Assembly: GCA_014802445.1 (NCBI GenBank)
Contig: JAAVCF010000010.1
Coordinates: forward strand, 100,620-164,619
Direction: 5' to 3'
DNA length: 64,000 nucleotides
Source of the DNA: Bacteroides sp.
GTDB lineage: Bacteria; Bacteroidota; Bacteroidia; Bacteroidales; Muribaculaceae
Numbering within the stretch: the stretch's first letter is position 1; every line of letters starts with the position of its first letter. Shown in pieces: positions 47,537-56,392 of this stretch. The position numbers were made by a program, and so were the translations under genes. The notes under the pieces were generated by a model. That model was not told where the DNA came from and searched no databases. It saw only the letters and a program-made list of their open reading frames with translations.

Positions 47537-49090
47537 ATGAGTACACAGCTCGAAAAAATTCAGGAACTTATCAACCTGCGCACCGAGGCACGCCTCGGCG
47601 GCGGCGAAAAAGCCATCCAGAAGCAGCACGAAAAGGGCAAATACACTGCCCGCGAGCGTATTGCCCAGCTTCTTGACGAAGGATCGTTTGAAGAAATCGA
47701 CATGTTTGTGCGCCACCGTTGCCACAACTTCGGTCAGGAAAAGAAAAGCTTTCTCGGCGACGGCGTTGTGACCGGCTACGGCACAATCGAAGGTCGCCTT
47801 GTTTATGTTTTTGCACAGGACTTCACCGTGTTCGGCGGCTCTCTGAGCGAGACCATGGCCCTGAAGATCTGCAAAATCATGGATATGGCCATGAAGATGG
47901 GTGCGCCCGTCATCGGCCTCAATGACTCGGGCGGTGCCCGCATTCAGGAGGGCATCAACGCTCTGGCCGGCTACGCTGAGATTTTCCAGCGCAACATCAT
48001 GGCTTCAGGCGTGATTCCCCAGATCAGCGCCATCCTCGGCCCCTGCGCCGGCGGTGCCGTTTACTCTCCCGCGCTCACTGACTTCACCATCATGACCCGC
48101 GGCATCAGCTACATGTTCCTCACCGGTCCCAAGGTGGTGAAGACCGTCACCGGCGAAAACGTGACTCAGGAAGCCCTCGGCGGTGCCGACGTTCACTCCA
48201 CTAAGAGCGGTGTGGCTCACTTTGCTGCCAACGACGGCGAAGAGACCCTCAAGATTATCCGCAAGCTCTTCAGCTACATTCCTCAGAACAACCTCGAGGA
48301 GCCCCCGGTGGTGGAATGCAATGACCCCATTGACCGTATGGAGGACTCTCTGAACGAAATCATCCCCGAAAGCCCCAACAAGCCTTACGACATGTATGAG
48401 GTGATCGGCGCCATCGTTGACAATGGTGAGTTCCTTGAAGTGCAGCGTGACTTTGCCAAGAACATCATCGTGGGCTTTGCCCGCATGAACGGTCAGGCTG
48501 TGGGCGTGGTGGCCAACCAGCCCAAGTTCCTTGCCGGTGTGCTTGACAGCAACGCTTCGCGCAAGGGTGCACGTTTTGTGCGCTTCTGCGACGCGTTCAA
48601 CATTCCTCTGGTAACCCTCGTTGACGTGCCCGGATTCCTCCCCGGCACCGGTCAGGAATATAACGGTGTGATTCTCCACGGTGCCAAGCTCCTCTATGCT
48701 TACGGCGAAGCTACCGTGCCCAAGGTAACCGTTACCCTCCGCAAGAGCTACGGCGGCAGTCACATCGTGATGAGCTGCAAGCAGCTCCGCGGCGACATGA
48801 ACTATGCCTGGCCTTCGGCTGAAATCGCCGTTATGGGCGGTGCAGGCGCCGTTGAGGTGCTCTATGCCAAGGAAGCCAAGGCTGCCGAGGATCCCAAGAA
48901 GGTGCTCGCAGAAAAGGAGAAGGAGTACAACGACCTGTTCTGCAACCCCTACAATGCAGCCCGTTACGGCTACATCGACGACGTGATCGAGCCCCGCAAC
49001 ACCCGCTTCCGCGTGATCCGCGCTCTCCAGCAGCTTGCCACCAAGAAGGTTGTCAATCCCGCCAAGAAGCACGGCAACATTCCCCTGTAA
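47537..49090 (+). CDS. mmdA: Methylmalonyl-CoA decarboxylase, carboxyltransferase subunit
   Basis: 517 residues of the acyl-CoA carboxylase beta family. Two crotonase-type halves: [20 protein letters not shown] with [17 protein letters not shown] loop (here [14 protein letters not shown]), and [18 protein letters not shown]. It moves carboxylate from methylmalonyl-CoA to biotin. With an OadG-like, a BCCP and an OadB-like gene following, decarboxylation rather than carboxylation is the probable direction. Confidence 0.9.
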   Translation: MSTQLEKIQELINLRTEARLGGGEKAIQKQHEKGKYTARERIAQLLDEGSFEEIDMFVRHRCHNFGQEKKSFLGDGVVTGYGTIEGRLVYVFAQDFTVFGGSLSETMALKICKIMDMAMKMGAPVIGLNDSGGARIQEGINALAGYAEIFQRNIMASGVIPQISAILGPCAGGAVYSPALTDFTIMTRGISYMFLTGPKVVKTVTGENVTQEALGGADVHSTKSGVAHFAANDGEETLKIIRKLFSYIPQNNLEEPPVVECNDPIDRMEDSLNEIIPESPNKPYDMYEVIGAIVDNGEFLEVQRDFAKNIIVGFARMNGQAVGVVANQPKFLAGVLDSNASRKGARFVRFCDAFNIPLVTLVDVPGFLPGTGQEYNGVILHGAKLLYAYGEATVPKVTVTLRKSYGGSHIVMSCKQLRGDMNYAWPSAEIAVMGGAGAVEVLYAKEAKAAEDPKKVLAEKEKEYNDLFCNPYNAARYGYIDDVIEPRNTRFRVIRALQQLATKKVVNPAKKHGNIPL

Positions 49091-49109
49091 ATACAATTCC
49101 CTTGCAATA

Positions 49110-50033
49110 ATGAAATTCAAGAGCATTATAGCCCTCATGGTCCTGACCTTTGCCTTCGGCATCGGTCAGGCCCAGAGCCGCGGGGCCCTGCGCATCAATG
49201 AGGTGATGGTCGTCAACGAGGACAACGTTGTGGACGACTATGGCCGACGCACTGCGTGGATCGAGCTGTTCAACAGTGGTTTCGCCCCTCTGGAAATATC
49301 AAAGGTCTATCTGACCAATGATGCCTCGAATCCCACAAAATATCCCGTGCCCCTGGGTGATGTCAACACCCGCATCCCCAAGCGCCAGCACGTGATTTTC
49401 TGGGCCGACGGTGACCCCACCCGCGGCACGTTCCACACCAACTTCGAGCTCACTCCCGGTGTGGAGAACTACATCGCCATCTACGATGCCGACGGCAAGA
49501 CCCTCATTGACGAGGTGACCATCCCCGCTGACCTGGCTCCCAACACATCCTATGCCCGCCGCACCGACGGCGACGGCCAGTGGGAAGTGCGCGCCGCCAA
49601 GGAGGATAATGACTACATCACCCCTTCGTCAAACAACATCATCAAGGAGGGCAACTCAAAGGTTGACTTCTTCCGCGAGCGCGACGAGCGCGGCCTCGGC
49701 CTGACGGTGATGGCAATGTGCATTGTGTTCGGCGCCCTGCTGCTGCTGAGCATCTGCTTCTACATCATCAACCGCATCGGCGCCTCTGTTCAGCGTCGCA
49801 ACAAGGTGCTGTCGCAGAATCCCGCCGCCGTTGAGGCTGCCGCCCGCGGCGAGCGTCCCGATCATGATTCAGGCGAGGAAATCGCTGCCATCGTGATGGC
49901 TCTCCACGAACACCTCAATGTTCATGACCGCGAGTCAAACCGACTGACCCTCAACAAGATTCGCAAGGCTTACTCTCCTTGGAACTCTAAAATTTACAAC
50001 ATGCGCGAACTCCCCAAGCGCTCTAACCGTTAA
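49110..50033 (+). CDS. OadG-like gamma subunit fused to a lamin-tail domain
   Basis: 307 residues from the ATG at 49110; an upstream frame to 49035 overlaps mmdA and is rejected. Signal peptide, then a lamin-tail-type beta domain at 26-140 (RINEVMVVNEDN, TAWIELFNSGFAPLEIS), one transmembrane helix at 197-222, and a cytoplasmic tail. The transmembrane part and position match the OadG/MmdD subunit that tethers the decarboxylase. The extracytoplasmic lamin-tail domain is an addition to the short classical gamma subunit, which has about 80 residues. Confidence 0.8.
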   Translation: MKFKSIIALMVLTFAFGIGQAQSRGALRINEVMVVNEDNVVDDYGRRTAWIELFNSGFAPLEISKVYLTNDASNPTKYPVPLGDVNTRIPKRQHVIFWADGDPTRGTFHTNFELTPGVENYIAIYDADGKTLIDEVTIPADLAPNTSYARRTDGDGQWEVRAAKEDNDYITPSSNNIIKEGNSKVDFFRERDERGLGLTVMAMCIVFGALLLLSICFYIINRIGASVQRRNKVLSQNPAAVEAAARGERPDHDSGEEIAAIVMALHEHLNVHDRESNRLTLNKIRKAYSPWNSKIYNMRELPKRSNR

Positions 50034-50044
50034 ACCACGCTTCC

Positions 50045-50479
50045 ATGAAAGAATACAAGTATAAAATCAACGGAACAAAATACACCGTTTCCATCGGTGA
50101 CATTGACAACAATGTGGCTCAGGTGGAAGTGAACGGCACCCCCTATCGTGTGGAACTCGATGAGCAGAAGGCCGTAAAGGTGGCCGCCGCTCCCCGTCCC
50201 GCCGCCGCTCCCCGCAATGCCGAGGGCGAAAAAGTTATCGCCAAGCCCGCTCCCGCTGCTGCCGGCGGCAACAGCGTGAAGGCTCCTCTGCCCGGTGTGG
50301 TGCTCTCAATCAATGTCAAGGTTGGCGATGCCGTGAAGGCAGCCGACACCGTCGTTGTGCTTGAGGCCATGAAGATGGAAAACGCCATCCACGCAGGCGT
50401 GGACGGCACCGTGACTGCTATCAATGTTTCCAACGGCGACTCTGTTCTTGAAGGCGCTCCGCTGATCACCATCGGCTGA
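50045..50479 (+). CDS. mmdC: Biotin carboxyl carrier protein of the decarboxylase
   Basis: 144 residues. A Pro/Ala-rich hinge (45-75) leads to a biotinyl domain with the attachment motif EAMKMEN, K110. It carries the carboxyl group from the transferase to the membrane subunit. Confidence 0.9.
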   Translation: MKEYKYKINGTKYTVSIGDIDNNVAQVEVNGTPYRVELDEQKAVKVAAAPRPAAAPRNAEGEKVIAKPAPAAAGGNSVKAPLPGVVLSINVKVGDAVKAADTVVVLEAMKMENAIHAGVDGTVTAINVSNGDSVLEGAPLITIG

Positions 50480-50527
50480 ACCCGCGTCACCCTGATTCAT
50501 TAATCTTCAATTCTACAAACTTACACA

Positions 50528-51685
50528 ATGAATTTCGGCGACTTTCTTTCGCAGAACCTTCAGGAATTCTGGCATCTCACAGGCTTCTATAACAGCACGT
50601 GGGAGAACTTCATAATGCTCGCCATCGGCTTGTTCTTCATCTGGCTCGCCATCAAGAAGAACTTTGAGCCGATGCTTCTGGTGCCCATCGGATTCGGTAT
50701 CCTCATAGGCAACGTTCCTTTCAACACCACTGCCGGTCTTGAAATCGGCATTTATGAAGAAGGTTCGGTTCTGAACATTCTCTACAATGGTGTCAGCGCA
50801 GGATGGTATCCCCCGCTGATTTTCCTCGGCATCGGTGCGATGACCGATTTCTCGGCTCTGATTGCCAACCCCAAGCTCATGCTTATCGGTGCGGCCGCAC
50901 AGTTCGGCATCTTCGGTGCCTACATGGTTGCGCTGCTGCTGGGCTTCTCGCCTGACCAGGCGGGCGCCATCGCCATCATCGGCGGTGCCGACGGCCCCAC
51001 GGCAATCTTCATCTCGTCAAAGCTCGCTCCTAACCTCATGGGCGCCATTGCCGTGTCGGCTTACTCCTACATGGCTCTCGTGCCGGTGATTCAGCCCCCG
51101 CTGATGCGCCTGTTCACCACCAAGAAGGAGCGTCTGATTAAGATGAAGCCTGCCCGCGCCGTCAGCCAGAATGAGAAAATCATCTTCCCCATCGTCGGCA
51201 TGCTCCTCACATGCTTCGTGGTGCCCTCGGGCCTGCCTCTGCTTGGCATGCTCTTCTTCGGCAACCTCCTGCGCGAGAGCGGCGTGACCACCCGCCTTGC
51301 CAAGACGGCCAGCAATGCTCTCACTGACATTGTGACCATCCTGCTGGGCATGACCGTGGGTGCGTCCACTCAGGCTTCGCAGTTCCTCACCGCTCAGACC
51401 GTGGGCATCTTTGCCCTTGGCTTCATGGCCTTTGTCATTGCCTCGTCAAGCGGCGTGCTGTTTGTCAAGTTCTTCAACCTGTTCCTCCCCCAGAACAAGA
51501 AAATCAATCCCCTTATCGGCAACGCAGGTGTGTCGGCCGTGCCCATGTCGGCCCGTATCTCCAACAACCTCGGCCTTGAGTATGACCCCAGCAATTATCT
51601 GCTGATGCATGCCATGGGTCCCAATGTTGCCGGCGTGATTGGCAGCGCTGTCGCTGCAGGTGTGCTCCTCGGCTTCCTTGCCTGA
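50528..51685 (+). CDS. mmdB: Na+-translocating decarboxylase beta subunit
   Basis: 385 residues with nine or more transmembrane helices. The re-entrant Na+-site loop is GGADGPTAIFIS with D155, and TVGASTQASQFL and NPLIGNAGVSAVPMSAR are further family motifs. It decarboxylates carboxybiotin and exports sodium ions. Last gene of the operon; terminator at 51714-51750. Confidence 0.94.
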   Translation: MNFGDFLSQNLQEFWHLTGFYNSTWENFIMLAIGLFFIWLAIKKNFEPMLLVPIGFGILIGNVPFNTTAGLEIGIYEEGSVLNILYNGVSAGWYPPLIFLGIGAMTDFSALIANPKLMLIGAAAQFGIFGAYMVALLLGFSPDQAGAIAIIGGADGPTAIFISSKLAPNLMGAIAVSAYSYMALVPVIQPPLMRLFTTKKERLIKMKPARAVSQNEKIIFPIVGMLLTCFVVPSGLPLLGMLFFGNLLRESGVTTRLAKTASNALTDIVTILLGMTVGASTQASQFLTAQTVGIFALGFMAFVIASSSGVLFVKFFNLFLPQNKKINPLIGNAGVSAVPMSARISNNLGLEYDPSNYLLMHAMGPNVAGVIGSAVAAGVLLGFLA

Positions 51686-51713
51686 CACACAGGTTTTTAC
51701 TGACTTTGAACTC

Positions 51714-51750
51714 ACGGCGTCTGGATTCGTCACGGATTCAGGCGCCGTTT
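51714..51750 (+). terminator. Terminator of the methylmalonyl-CoA operon
   Basis: A 13-bp stem with two G-U pairs (51714-51726 / 51736-51748), followed by TTT. Confidence 0.7.
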
Positions 51751-51940
51751 CAGTCAAGGCGGTGAAATGTTAAATGTGAGAGGAAAAGCGCACCGGGCCG
51801 AACTTTCCGCTCGGGCGGTATGTTTTAGTTGTGGCAGAGAGAGTGTAATTCATCACTCATTATCTAACTCAAATTTCGTCACCTCCCTGCGCTTTTAGAT
51901 AACATTAGGTTTAATTCAGTTTACCCCACCGACTACAGCA

Positions 51941-52285
51941 ATGATTACCAAGAAGGTCATTGAAAACCTCTACAAGCAATATCGCAAGCGCCCCGACAGC
52001 CCTGATGAGCTCAACATCGGTTTACTCTTCGGCCCTGTGTTTGACAATCACGGAATCACTCTCGACGAGGATAATCTGGTTATTAACTCCATTGACCCGG
52101 CATCGCCGTTCCACACCATCCCCCTGAAGAATATCCACGAGATTGTGGAGTTTGCCGATGACATTGCCATCGTGCTCCATTCGTCGATAATCTTCCTCAA
52201 GAAGGAGGATAATCGTGTCAACATCCATGTGCAGATGCCGTCACTCTCTCCCATGGACCGCCTTAGAAGCGCCATCGGCATCTGA
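51941..52285 (+). CDS. Small conserved hypothetical protein
   Basis: 114 residues: an N-terminal helix (KKVIENLYKQYRKRP) then alternating short strands (LVINSIDPASPFHTIPL, IAIVLHSSIIFLKK). No signal peptide or membrane segment. The pattern suggests a small alpha/beta fold. I do not recognise the family. It stands alone between two terminators, with a 255-base upstream gap in which I see no clear promoter. Confidence 0.75.
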   Translation: MITKKVIENLYKQYRKRPDSPDELNIGLLFGPVFDNHGITLDEDNLVINSIDPASPFHTIPLKNIHEIVEFADDIAIVLHSSIIFLKKEDNRVNIHVQMPSLSPMDRLRSAIGI

Positions 52286-52342
52286 CCGTCATCCCACCTA
52301 TATTATTTATTATAGTGTAAATCCAAAAACACGACAATATTG

Positions 52343-52389
52343 GCAGACCCCGTGCGACAAAATGTCAGCGCGGGGTCTGCAACTTTTTT
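52343..52389 (+). terminator. Rho-independent terminator
   Basis: A 10-bp stem GCAGACCCCG (52343-52352) / CGGGGTCTGC (52371-52380), 18-base loop, then AAC and six T. Confidence 0.88.
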
Positions 52390-52474
52390 GGCACATTCTT
52401 TGTTACATTACTGAATGAATTCCAAAATTCAAGATTTATCGAAATAACTAACAAACAAAAAAACATAAACAACT

Positions 52475-54388
52475 ATGGGAAAAATTATAGGTATTGACCT
52501 GGGAACCACCAATTCGTGTGTCTCAGTGCTTGAAGGTAACGATCCGGTCGTTATTCCTAACAGCGAAGGCCGCAACACCACTCCTTCAATCGTAGCATTT
52601 GTGGATGGCGGCGAGCGCAAGGTGGGTGACCCCGCCAAGCGTCAGGCCATCACCAACCCCAAGCGCACCATCTATTCTATCAAGCGCTTCATGGGTGAAA
52701 ACTTTGAACAGGTGGAGCGCGAAATCGAGCGCGTTCCTTACAAGGTTGTCCGTGCTGCCAACGACACTCCCCGTGTCGACATTGACGGACGCGAATACAC
52801 TCCTCAGGAAATTTCGGCTATGATTCTTCAGAAGATGAAGAAAACCGCCGAGGATTATCTGGGTCAGAACGTTGACGAGGCTGTGATTACTGTTCCTGCC
52901 TACTTCAACGACGCCCAGCGTCAGGCCACCAAGGAAGCCGGCGAAATTGCCGGACTCAAGGTGCGCCGTATTGTCAACGAGCCCACCGCAGCCGCCCTGG
53001 CTTACGGCCTCGACAAGTCAAACAAGGACCAGAAGATTGCCGTGTTTGACCTCGGTGGCGGCACGTTTGATATCTCAATCCTCGAGCTCGGCGACGGCGT
53101 GTTTGAAGTGAAGTCAACCAACGGTGACACCCACCTTGGCGGCGACGACTTTGACCACGTTATTATCGACTGGCTCGCCGATGAGTTCCTCAAGGACGAA
53201 GGCGTTGACCTCCGTCAGGACCCCATGGCCCTCCAGCGCCTGAAGGAGGCTGCCGAGAAAGCCAAGATTGAGCTCTCGTCAACCACCTCCACTGAAATCA
53301 ACCTCCCTTACATCATGCCCGTCAACGGTGTGCCCAAGCACCTGGTGAAGACCCTCACCCGCGCCAAGTTTGAGCAGCTTGCCGACAAGCTCATTCAGGC
53401 CACCATCAAGCCCTGTGAGCAGGCCCTCAAGGACGCCGGCCTCTCAGCAAAGGACATTGACGAGGTTATCCTCGTGGGCGGTTCCACCCGTATCCCCGCC
53501 ATCCAGGCCATCGTGGAGAAGTTCTTCGGCAAGGCTCCCTCAAAGGGCGTAAACCCCGACGAAGTCGTTGCCGTGGGCGCCGCAATACAGGGCGGTGTGC
53601 TCTCAGGCGATGTCAAGGACGTGCTTCTGCTTGACGTTGTGCCTCTGTCAGTGGGCATCGAAACCCTCGGCGGCGTCATGACCAAGCTCATCGAAGCCAA
53701 CACCACCATCCCTGTGCGCAAGAGCGAAACCTTCTCAACCGCTGTTGACAATCAGCCCTCAGTGGAAATCCACGTGCTCCAGGGCGAGCGTCCTATGGCT
53801 AAGGATGACAAGACCCTCGGCAAGTTCCACCTCGACGGCATCGCTCCCGCACCCCGTGGTGTGCCCCAGATTGAGGTGACCTTCGAGATTGACGCCAACG
53901 GCATCCTCAACGTGTCGGCCAAGGACAAGGCCACCGGCAAGGAGCAGTCAATCCGCATCGAAGCCTCAAGCGGCCTCACCGACGAGGAAATCAAGCGCAT
54001 GAAGGACGAAGCAGCTGCCAACGCCGCTGCCGACGCCAAGGAGAAAGAGCGCATCGACACCCTCAACAAGGCCGACGCCGTAATCTTCCAGACCGAGAAG
54101 CAGCTCCAGGAGCTCGGCGACAAGATTCCCGCCGACAAGAAGGCAGCCATTGACACCGCTCTTGCCAAGCTCAAGGAAGCCCACAAGGCTCAGAACGTTG
54201 ACGCCGTGGAGCCCGCCATCAAGGAAATCGAAGCCGCATTTGGCGCAGCCCAGCAGGACATCCTCAATGCCCAGCAGGCAGGAGCCAACGCCGGAGCTAA
54301 CCCCGGTGCCGGTGCCGGCGCAGCCAACCCCGGCGGCAACGGCGGCGAAGGCCACATTGACGACGTAGAATTCGAGGAAGTGAAGTAA
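52475..54388 (+). CDS. dnaK: Chaperone protein DnaK (Hsp70)
   Basis: 637 residues, full length. Actin-fold ATPase: [27 protein letters not shown], and [14 protein letters not shown]; linker [13 protein letters not shown]; substrate-binding domain and a Gly/Ala-rich C-terminal tail before DDVEFEEVK. It is the housekeeping Hsp70. It stands alone without grpE or dnaJ in the window. No CIRCE element is seen in the 90-base upstream gap. Convergent with the unusual operon at 54551-62494, which encodes a second, very divergent Hsp70-like ATPase. Confidence 0.98.
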   Translation: MGKIIGIDLGTTNSCVSVLEGNDPVVIPNSEGRNTTPSIVAFVDGGERKVGDPAKRQAITNPKRTIYSIKRFMGENFEQVEREIERVPYKVVRAANDTPRVDIDGREYTPQEISAMILQKMKKTAEDYLGQNVDEAVITVPAYFNDAQRQATKEAGEIAGLKVRRIVNEPTAAALAYGLDKSNKDQKIAVFDLGGGTFDISILELGDGVFEVKSTNGDTHLGGDDFDHVIIDWLADEFLKDEGVDLRQDPMALQRLKEAAEKAKIELSSTTSTEINLPYIMPVNGVPKHLVKTLTRAKFEQLADKLIQATIKPCEQALKDAGLSAKDIDEVILVGGSTRIPAIQAIVEKFFGKAPSKGVNPDEVVAVGAAIQGGVLSGDVKDVLLLDVVPLSVGIETLGGVMTKLIEANTTIPVRKSETFSTAVDNQPSVEIHVLQGERPMAKDDKTLGKFHLDGIAPAPRGVPQIEVTFEIDANGILNVSAKDKATGKEQSIRIEASSGLTDEEIKRMKDEAAANAAADAKEKERIDTLNKADAVIFQTEKQLQELGDKIPADKKAAIDTALAKLKEAHKAQNVDAVEPAIKEIEAAFGAAQQDILNAQQAGANAGANPGAGAGAANPGGNGGEGHIDDVEFEEVK

Positions 54389-54417
54389 TCCCTCCCCACA
54401 TTCATACCCTCTCACAC

Positions 54418-54452
54418 AAAGCCGCGATGCCCCCCGCATCGCGGCTTTTCTA
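54418..54452 (+). terminator. dnaK terminator
   Basis: A 13-bp perfect stem (54418-54430 / 54436-54448) with a C5 loop and a short T-run. Confidence 0.9.
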
Positions 54453-54467
54453 TGCCCCTTCCTATGC

Positions 54468-54500
54468 AAAAGGCCGCCCCGAGATGCTCGGAGCGGCCTT
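54468..54500 (-). terminator. Terminator of the minus-strand accessory operon
   Basis: Minus-strand stem 54500-54487 / 54483-54470 with one mismatch, followed by TTTT (54471-54468). It lies 51 bases beyond the stop of the last operon gene, back to back with the dnaK terminator. Confidence 0.82.
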
Positions 54501-54550
54501 GATTATGGAGTGTGTGCTTTCTCGCTTGTCAGGCGGCGCGGCGGCGCCGT

Positions 54551-54769
54551 TTATTTTGGTGGGGTTGGATCCATGCGGTCCCACACAGCCTTGTAAGCCC
54601 GGTTGGCAATCTTTGCCGGCAGCACGGTCCAAGGCCGCGTGCGCCATTTGCCGCAGTGGGGACATCTGAGCGGCTGCGACAGCGCTGTCGCGCCCAGCTC
54701 CAAATCAGGTCCGAAAAACCTCTTGCCACACTCGCTGCAGTAAAAACACTTAATTCCTCTCAGCATCAT
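54551..54769 (-). CDS. Zinc-ribbon small protein
   Basis: 72 residues from the ATG at 54769, which overlaps the preceding stop as TGATG (a GTG one codon earlier is possible). Two Cys pairs, CSECG and CPHCG, about 22 residues apart, form a zinc ribbon; the C-terminal half is basic and rich in Trp and Pro. It is the last gene before the terminator. Its GC content is higher than the rest of the operon, so it might instead be an older resident gene. Role unknown. Confidence 0.6.
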   Translation of the reverse strand: MMLRGIKCFYCSECGKRFFGPDLELGATALSQPLRCPHCGKWRTRPWTVLPAKIANRAYKAVWDRMDPTPPK

Positions 54770-55008
54770 CACGTCATTTTAATGTCCCACGCGCCGCGAT
54801 TGTAAACTCCCGAATCCGTTTTTGGCACGTCAATTCCATTAAGCTGAAATTGTTTGACCAACTGGTCAACGCAACGGTTATTACCAAACAGGTTAGTAGG
54901 AGTTATCCCCATCATATTGATATTGATGGTAAAAGATTGTCCGCGGTCAATGTGTAGCCCACCTGTACGGTCAATCTGATGGCGAGCAGTTATCTCAAAA
55001 GTTGGCAT
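54769..55008 (-). CDS. Small hypothetical protein, paralogue of the next upstream gene
   Basis: 79 residues from the ATG at 55008 (MPTFEITARHQIDRTGGLHI); a TTG or ATG at 55020 is possible. It overlaps the end of the upstream gene by 14 bases. It aligns by eye with the 95-residue neighbour through a shared pattern: G-x-I-x-[KR]-G, then [TI]-F, [IV]-D-x-[IL], Q-F-x2-[KN]-G-[LI], and a late W-[ND]-[VI]. Small Bacteroidetes proteins annotated DUF6140 look similar to me, but I cannot verify that. No signal or membrane segment. Confidence 0.65.
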   Translation of the reverse strand: MPTFEITARHQIDRTGGLHIDRGQSFTININMMGITPTNLFGNNRCVDQLVKQFQLNGIDVPKTDSGVYNRGAWDIKMT

Positions 55009-55282
55009 CGCTAAAATCATCTATTACATTCCAGTATCCTGTACCTAATTGATTTTTGGAAATCATTAGTCCTTTTTCGTGAAATTGGGAAATTATATCG
55101 TCAATATATTGGGAGTTATTTGGTTGTGTAAAGATTGTTGTTGCGGTAATAACCAAAGGGACAGTAATAGATACTGTTTTACCTTTTTTTATTGTTATCG
55201 AAGGGGAATAAAAAGACCCGTCCTCCTTTTGGCAAAAGAATGTGCTCGCTGCTTCCAGGATTAAAATATGAGTTGTTTTCAT
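54995..55282 (-). CDS. Small hypothetical protein, paralogue of the next downstream gene
   Basis: 95 residues, beta-rich N-terminal half (SITIKKGKTVSITVPLVIT), then a helix (YIDDIISQFHEKG) and a final strand. Same domain plan as the 79-residue protein encoded just downstream, so a tandem duplication is likely. Begins 4 bases after the stop of the 101-residue gene. Confidence 0.7.
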   Translation of the reverse strand: MKTTHILILEAASTFFCQKEDGSFYSPSITIKKGKTVSITVPLVITATTIFTQPNNSQYIDDIISQFHEKGLMISKNQLGTGYWNVIDDFSDANF

Positions 55283-55286
55283 AGGC

Positions 55287-55592
55287 TCATTTTATTCCTT
55301 TTTCTAATGATTGTTTAGCTTTTTCCGGCTCCTTTATGAGCCAGTCTATTGTCAGGAGGGCTGCGGGATAGGTCATGCCGCGAGATTTCATAAGTCCTAA
55401 TATGCTATATCCCTGACTTACATAATCCTCAGATTCTCCATTGAGCCATTTTTCAACGAGAGGATTAAGCTGGTTGTCAACATTGACTATCTCAGCTGCC
55501 ACCATCGGGGCGATTTTGCTGTTATAGTCCTGTGAGATAAGCTTCTTTGCGATAAAATCCATATAATCTATATGTGCCATATTCTTATGCAT
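55287..55592 (-). CDS. Helical hypothetical protein of the accessory operon
   Basis: 101 residues (97 if MAHIDYMDF at 55580 is the start). Almost all helix: MDFIAKKLISQDY, NPLVEKWLNGE, SILGLMKSRGM, DWLIKEPEKAKQSLEKGIK. The longer start overlaps the metalloprotease-like gene by 8 bases. An adaptor or immunity-like role beside the HExxH protein would fit its size and position, but nothing in the sequence proves this. Confidence 0.7.
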   Translation of the reverse strand: MHKNMAHIDYMDFIAKKLISQDYNSKIAPMVAAEIVNVDNQLNPLVEKWLNGESEDYVSQGYSILGLMKSRGMTYPAALLTIDWLIKEPEKAKQSLEKGIK

Positions 55593-56388
55593 TAAGGTTT
55601 AACTTATCAAGAACATCACGGGCAAAATTACGGGCATCAATCTCAATACTCTGTTGGTCATAAAGGCGTTGGCCTAATAGAGTGCTACAATCGCCCCAGT
55701 ACCCCCACTTGCCGCCTTCCATTGTCTCAGCCCAACTCACAACCTCACTATGGCGCGGATGAATTTCGGCAACATTTACATTATAATCCTGATATGCGTG
55801 CCGTCCTTCATGTATGAGGGTGTCTACAACCTCTTTGTATGTGTGATGGTCTGATAATTCAGCGTAATCACTGTTTATTGTTATATCTTTGGTAACAGGG
55901 TTATATCCGCCCCATTGTCTTTCCTCAAGAGGTAAAAGACGTATAGGACAAGCGGGACGACATTCAATCTCTGCAATGCGCTCTTCAAGTGAGTTTAGCA
56001 CACTCTCTTTTTCAGATAGTTCAAGAGTTACCCAGTTCTCATATTTGATTTCCTCGCAATCAGAGAGAATCTCGCTGATTTGCTCAATCTGGATATGGTC
56101 TTGCGGTGCCTCAATATTATAGGTCTCCAAAAAATAACTGTCAAAGGCATCCGCCATATCATCAGAGAGGACTTCACGAGCTATTTCAGATCTATTTTTT
56201 AGAGGTATATCAAGTTCATCCATACGACCGTCAATTGCACTTAGAGTGAATGTTTGCTGTGTTTCGCTTAGCTCACCCCAGTCCATATCGGAGACATTCA
56301 GTTCCGACAAATAGTCCAACTGAGACGAACAGAACCCTTCTTGCGTAGTTCCGGAAAGGGATTCTACTCCTTCAATATCTTCAACCAT
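55585..56388 (-). CDS. HExxH metalloprotease-like protein
   Basis: 267 residues. The zinc-protease motif is HEGRH at 193-197 in VDTLIHEGRHAYQDY, with possible third ligands E249 or D251 in QSIEIDARNFA. Upstream are two short helical repeats of the same pattern (residues about 37-62 and 119-145: W, LSE, L, R-x2-E-[LI]), suggesting a duplicated recognition module. No signal peptide, so it acts in the cytoplasm. HEGRHAYQ-type domains occur in polymorphic toxins and phage-related proteins. Begins 4 bases after the HerA-like stop: same transcript. It could be the effector of the system. Confidence 0.75.
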   Translation of the reverse strand: MVEDIEGVESLSGTTQEGFCSSQLDYLSELNVSDMDWGELSETQQTFTLSAIDGRMDELDIPLKNRSEIAREVLSDDMADAFDSYFLETYNIEAPQDHIQIEQISEILSDCEEIKYENWVTLELSEKESVLNSLEERIAEIECRPACPIRLLPLEERQWGGYNPVTKDITINSDYAELSDHHTYKEVVDTLIHEGRHAYQDYNVNVAEIHPRHSEVVSWAETMEGGKWGYWGDCSTLLGQRLYDQQSIEIDARNFARDVLDKLNLNA

Positions 56389-56392
56389 GTGA

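Noticed and set aside
48005..49162. 385-codon frame antisense to mmdA
   Set aside because: Complement of a strongly biased coding frame; no domain, and mmdA is certain.
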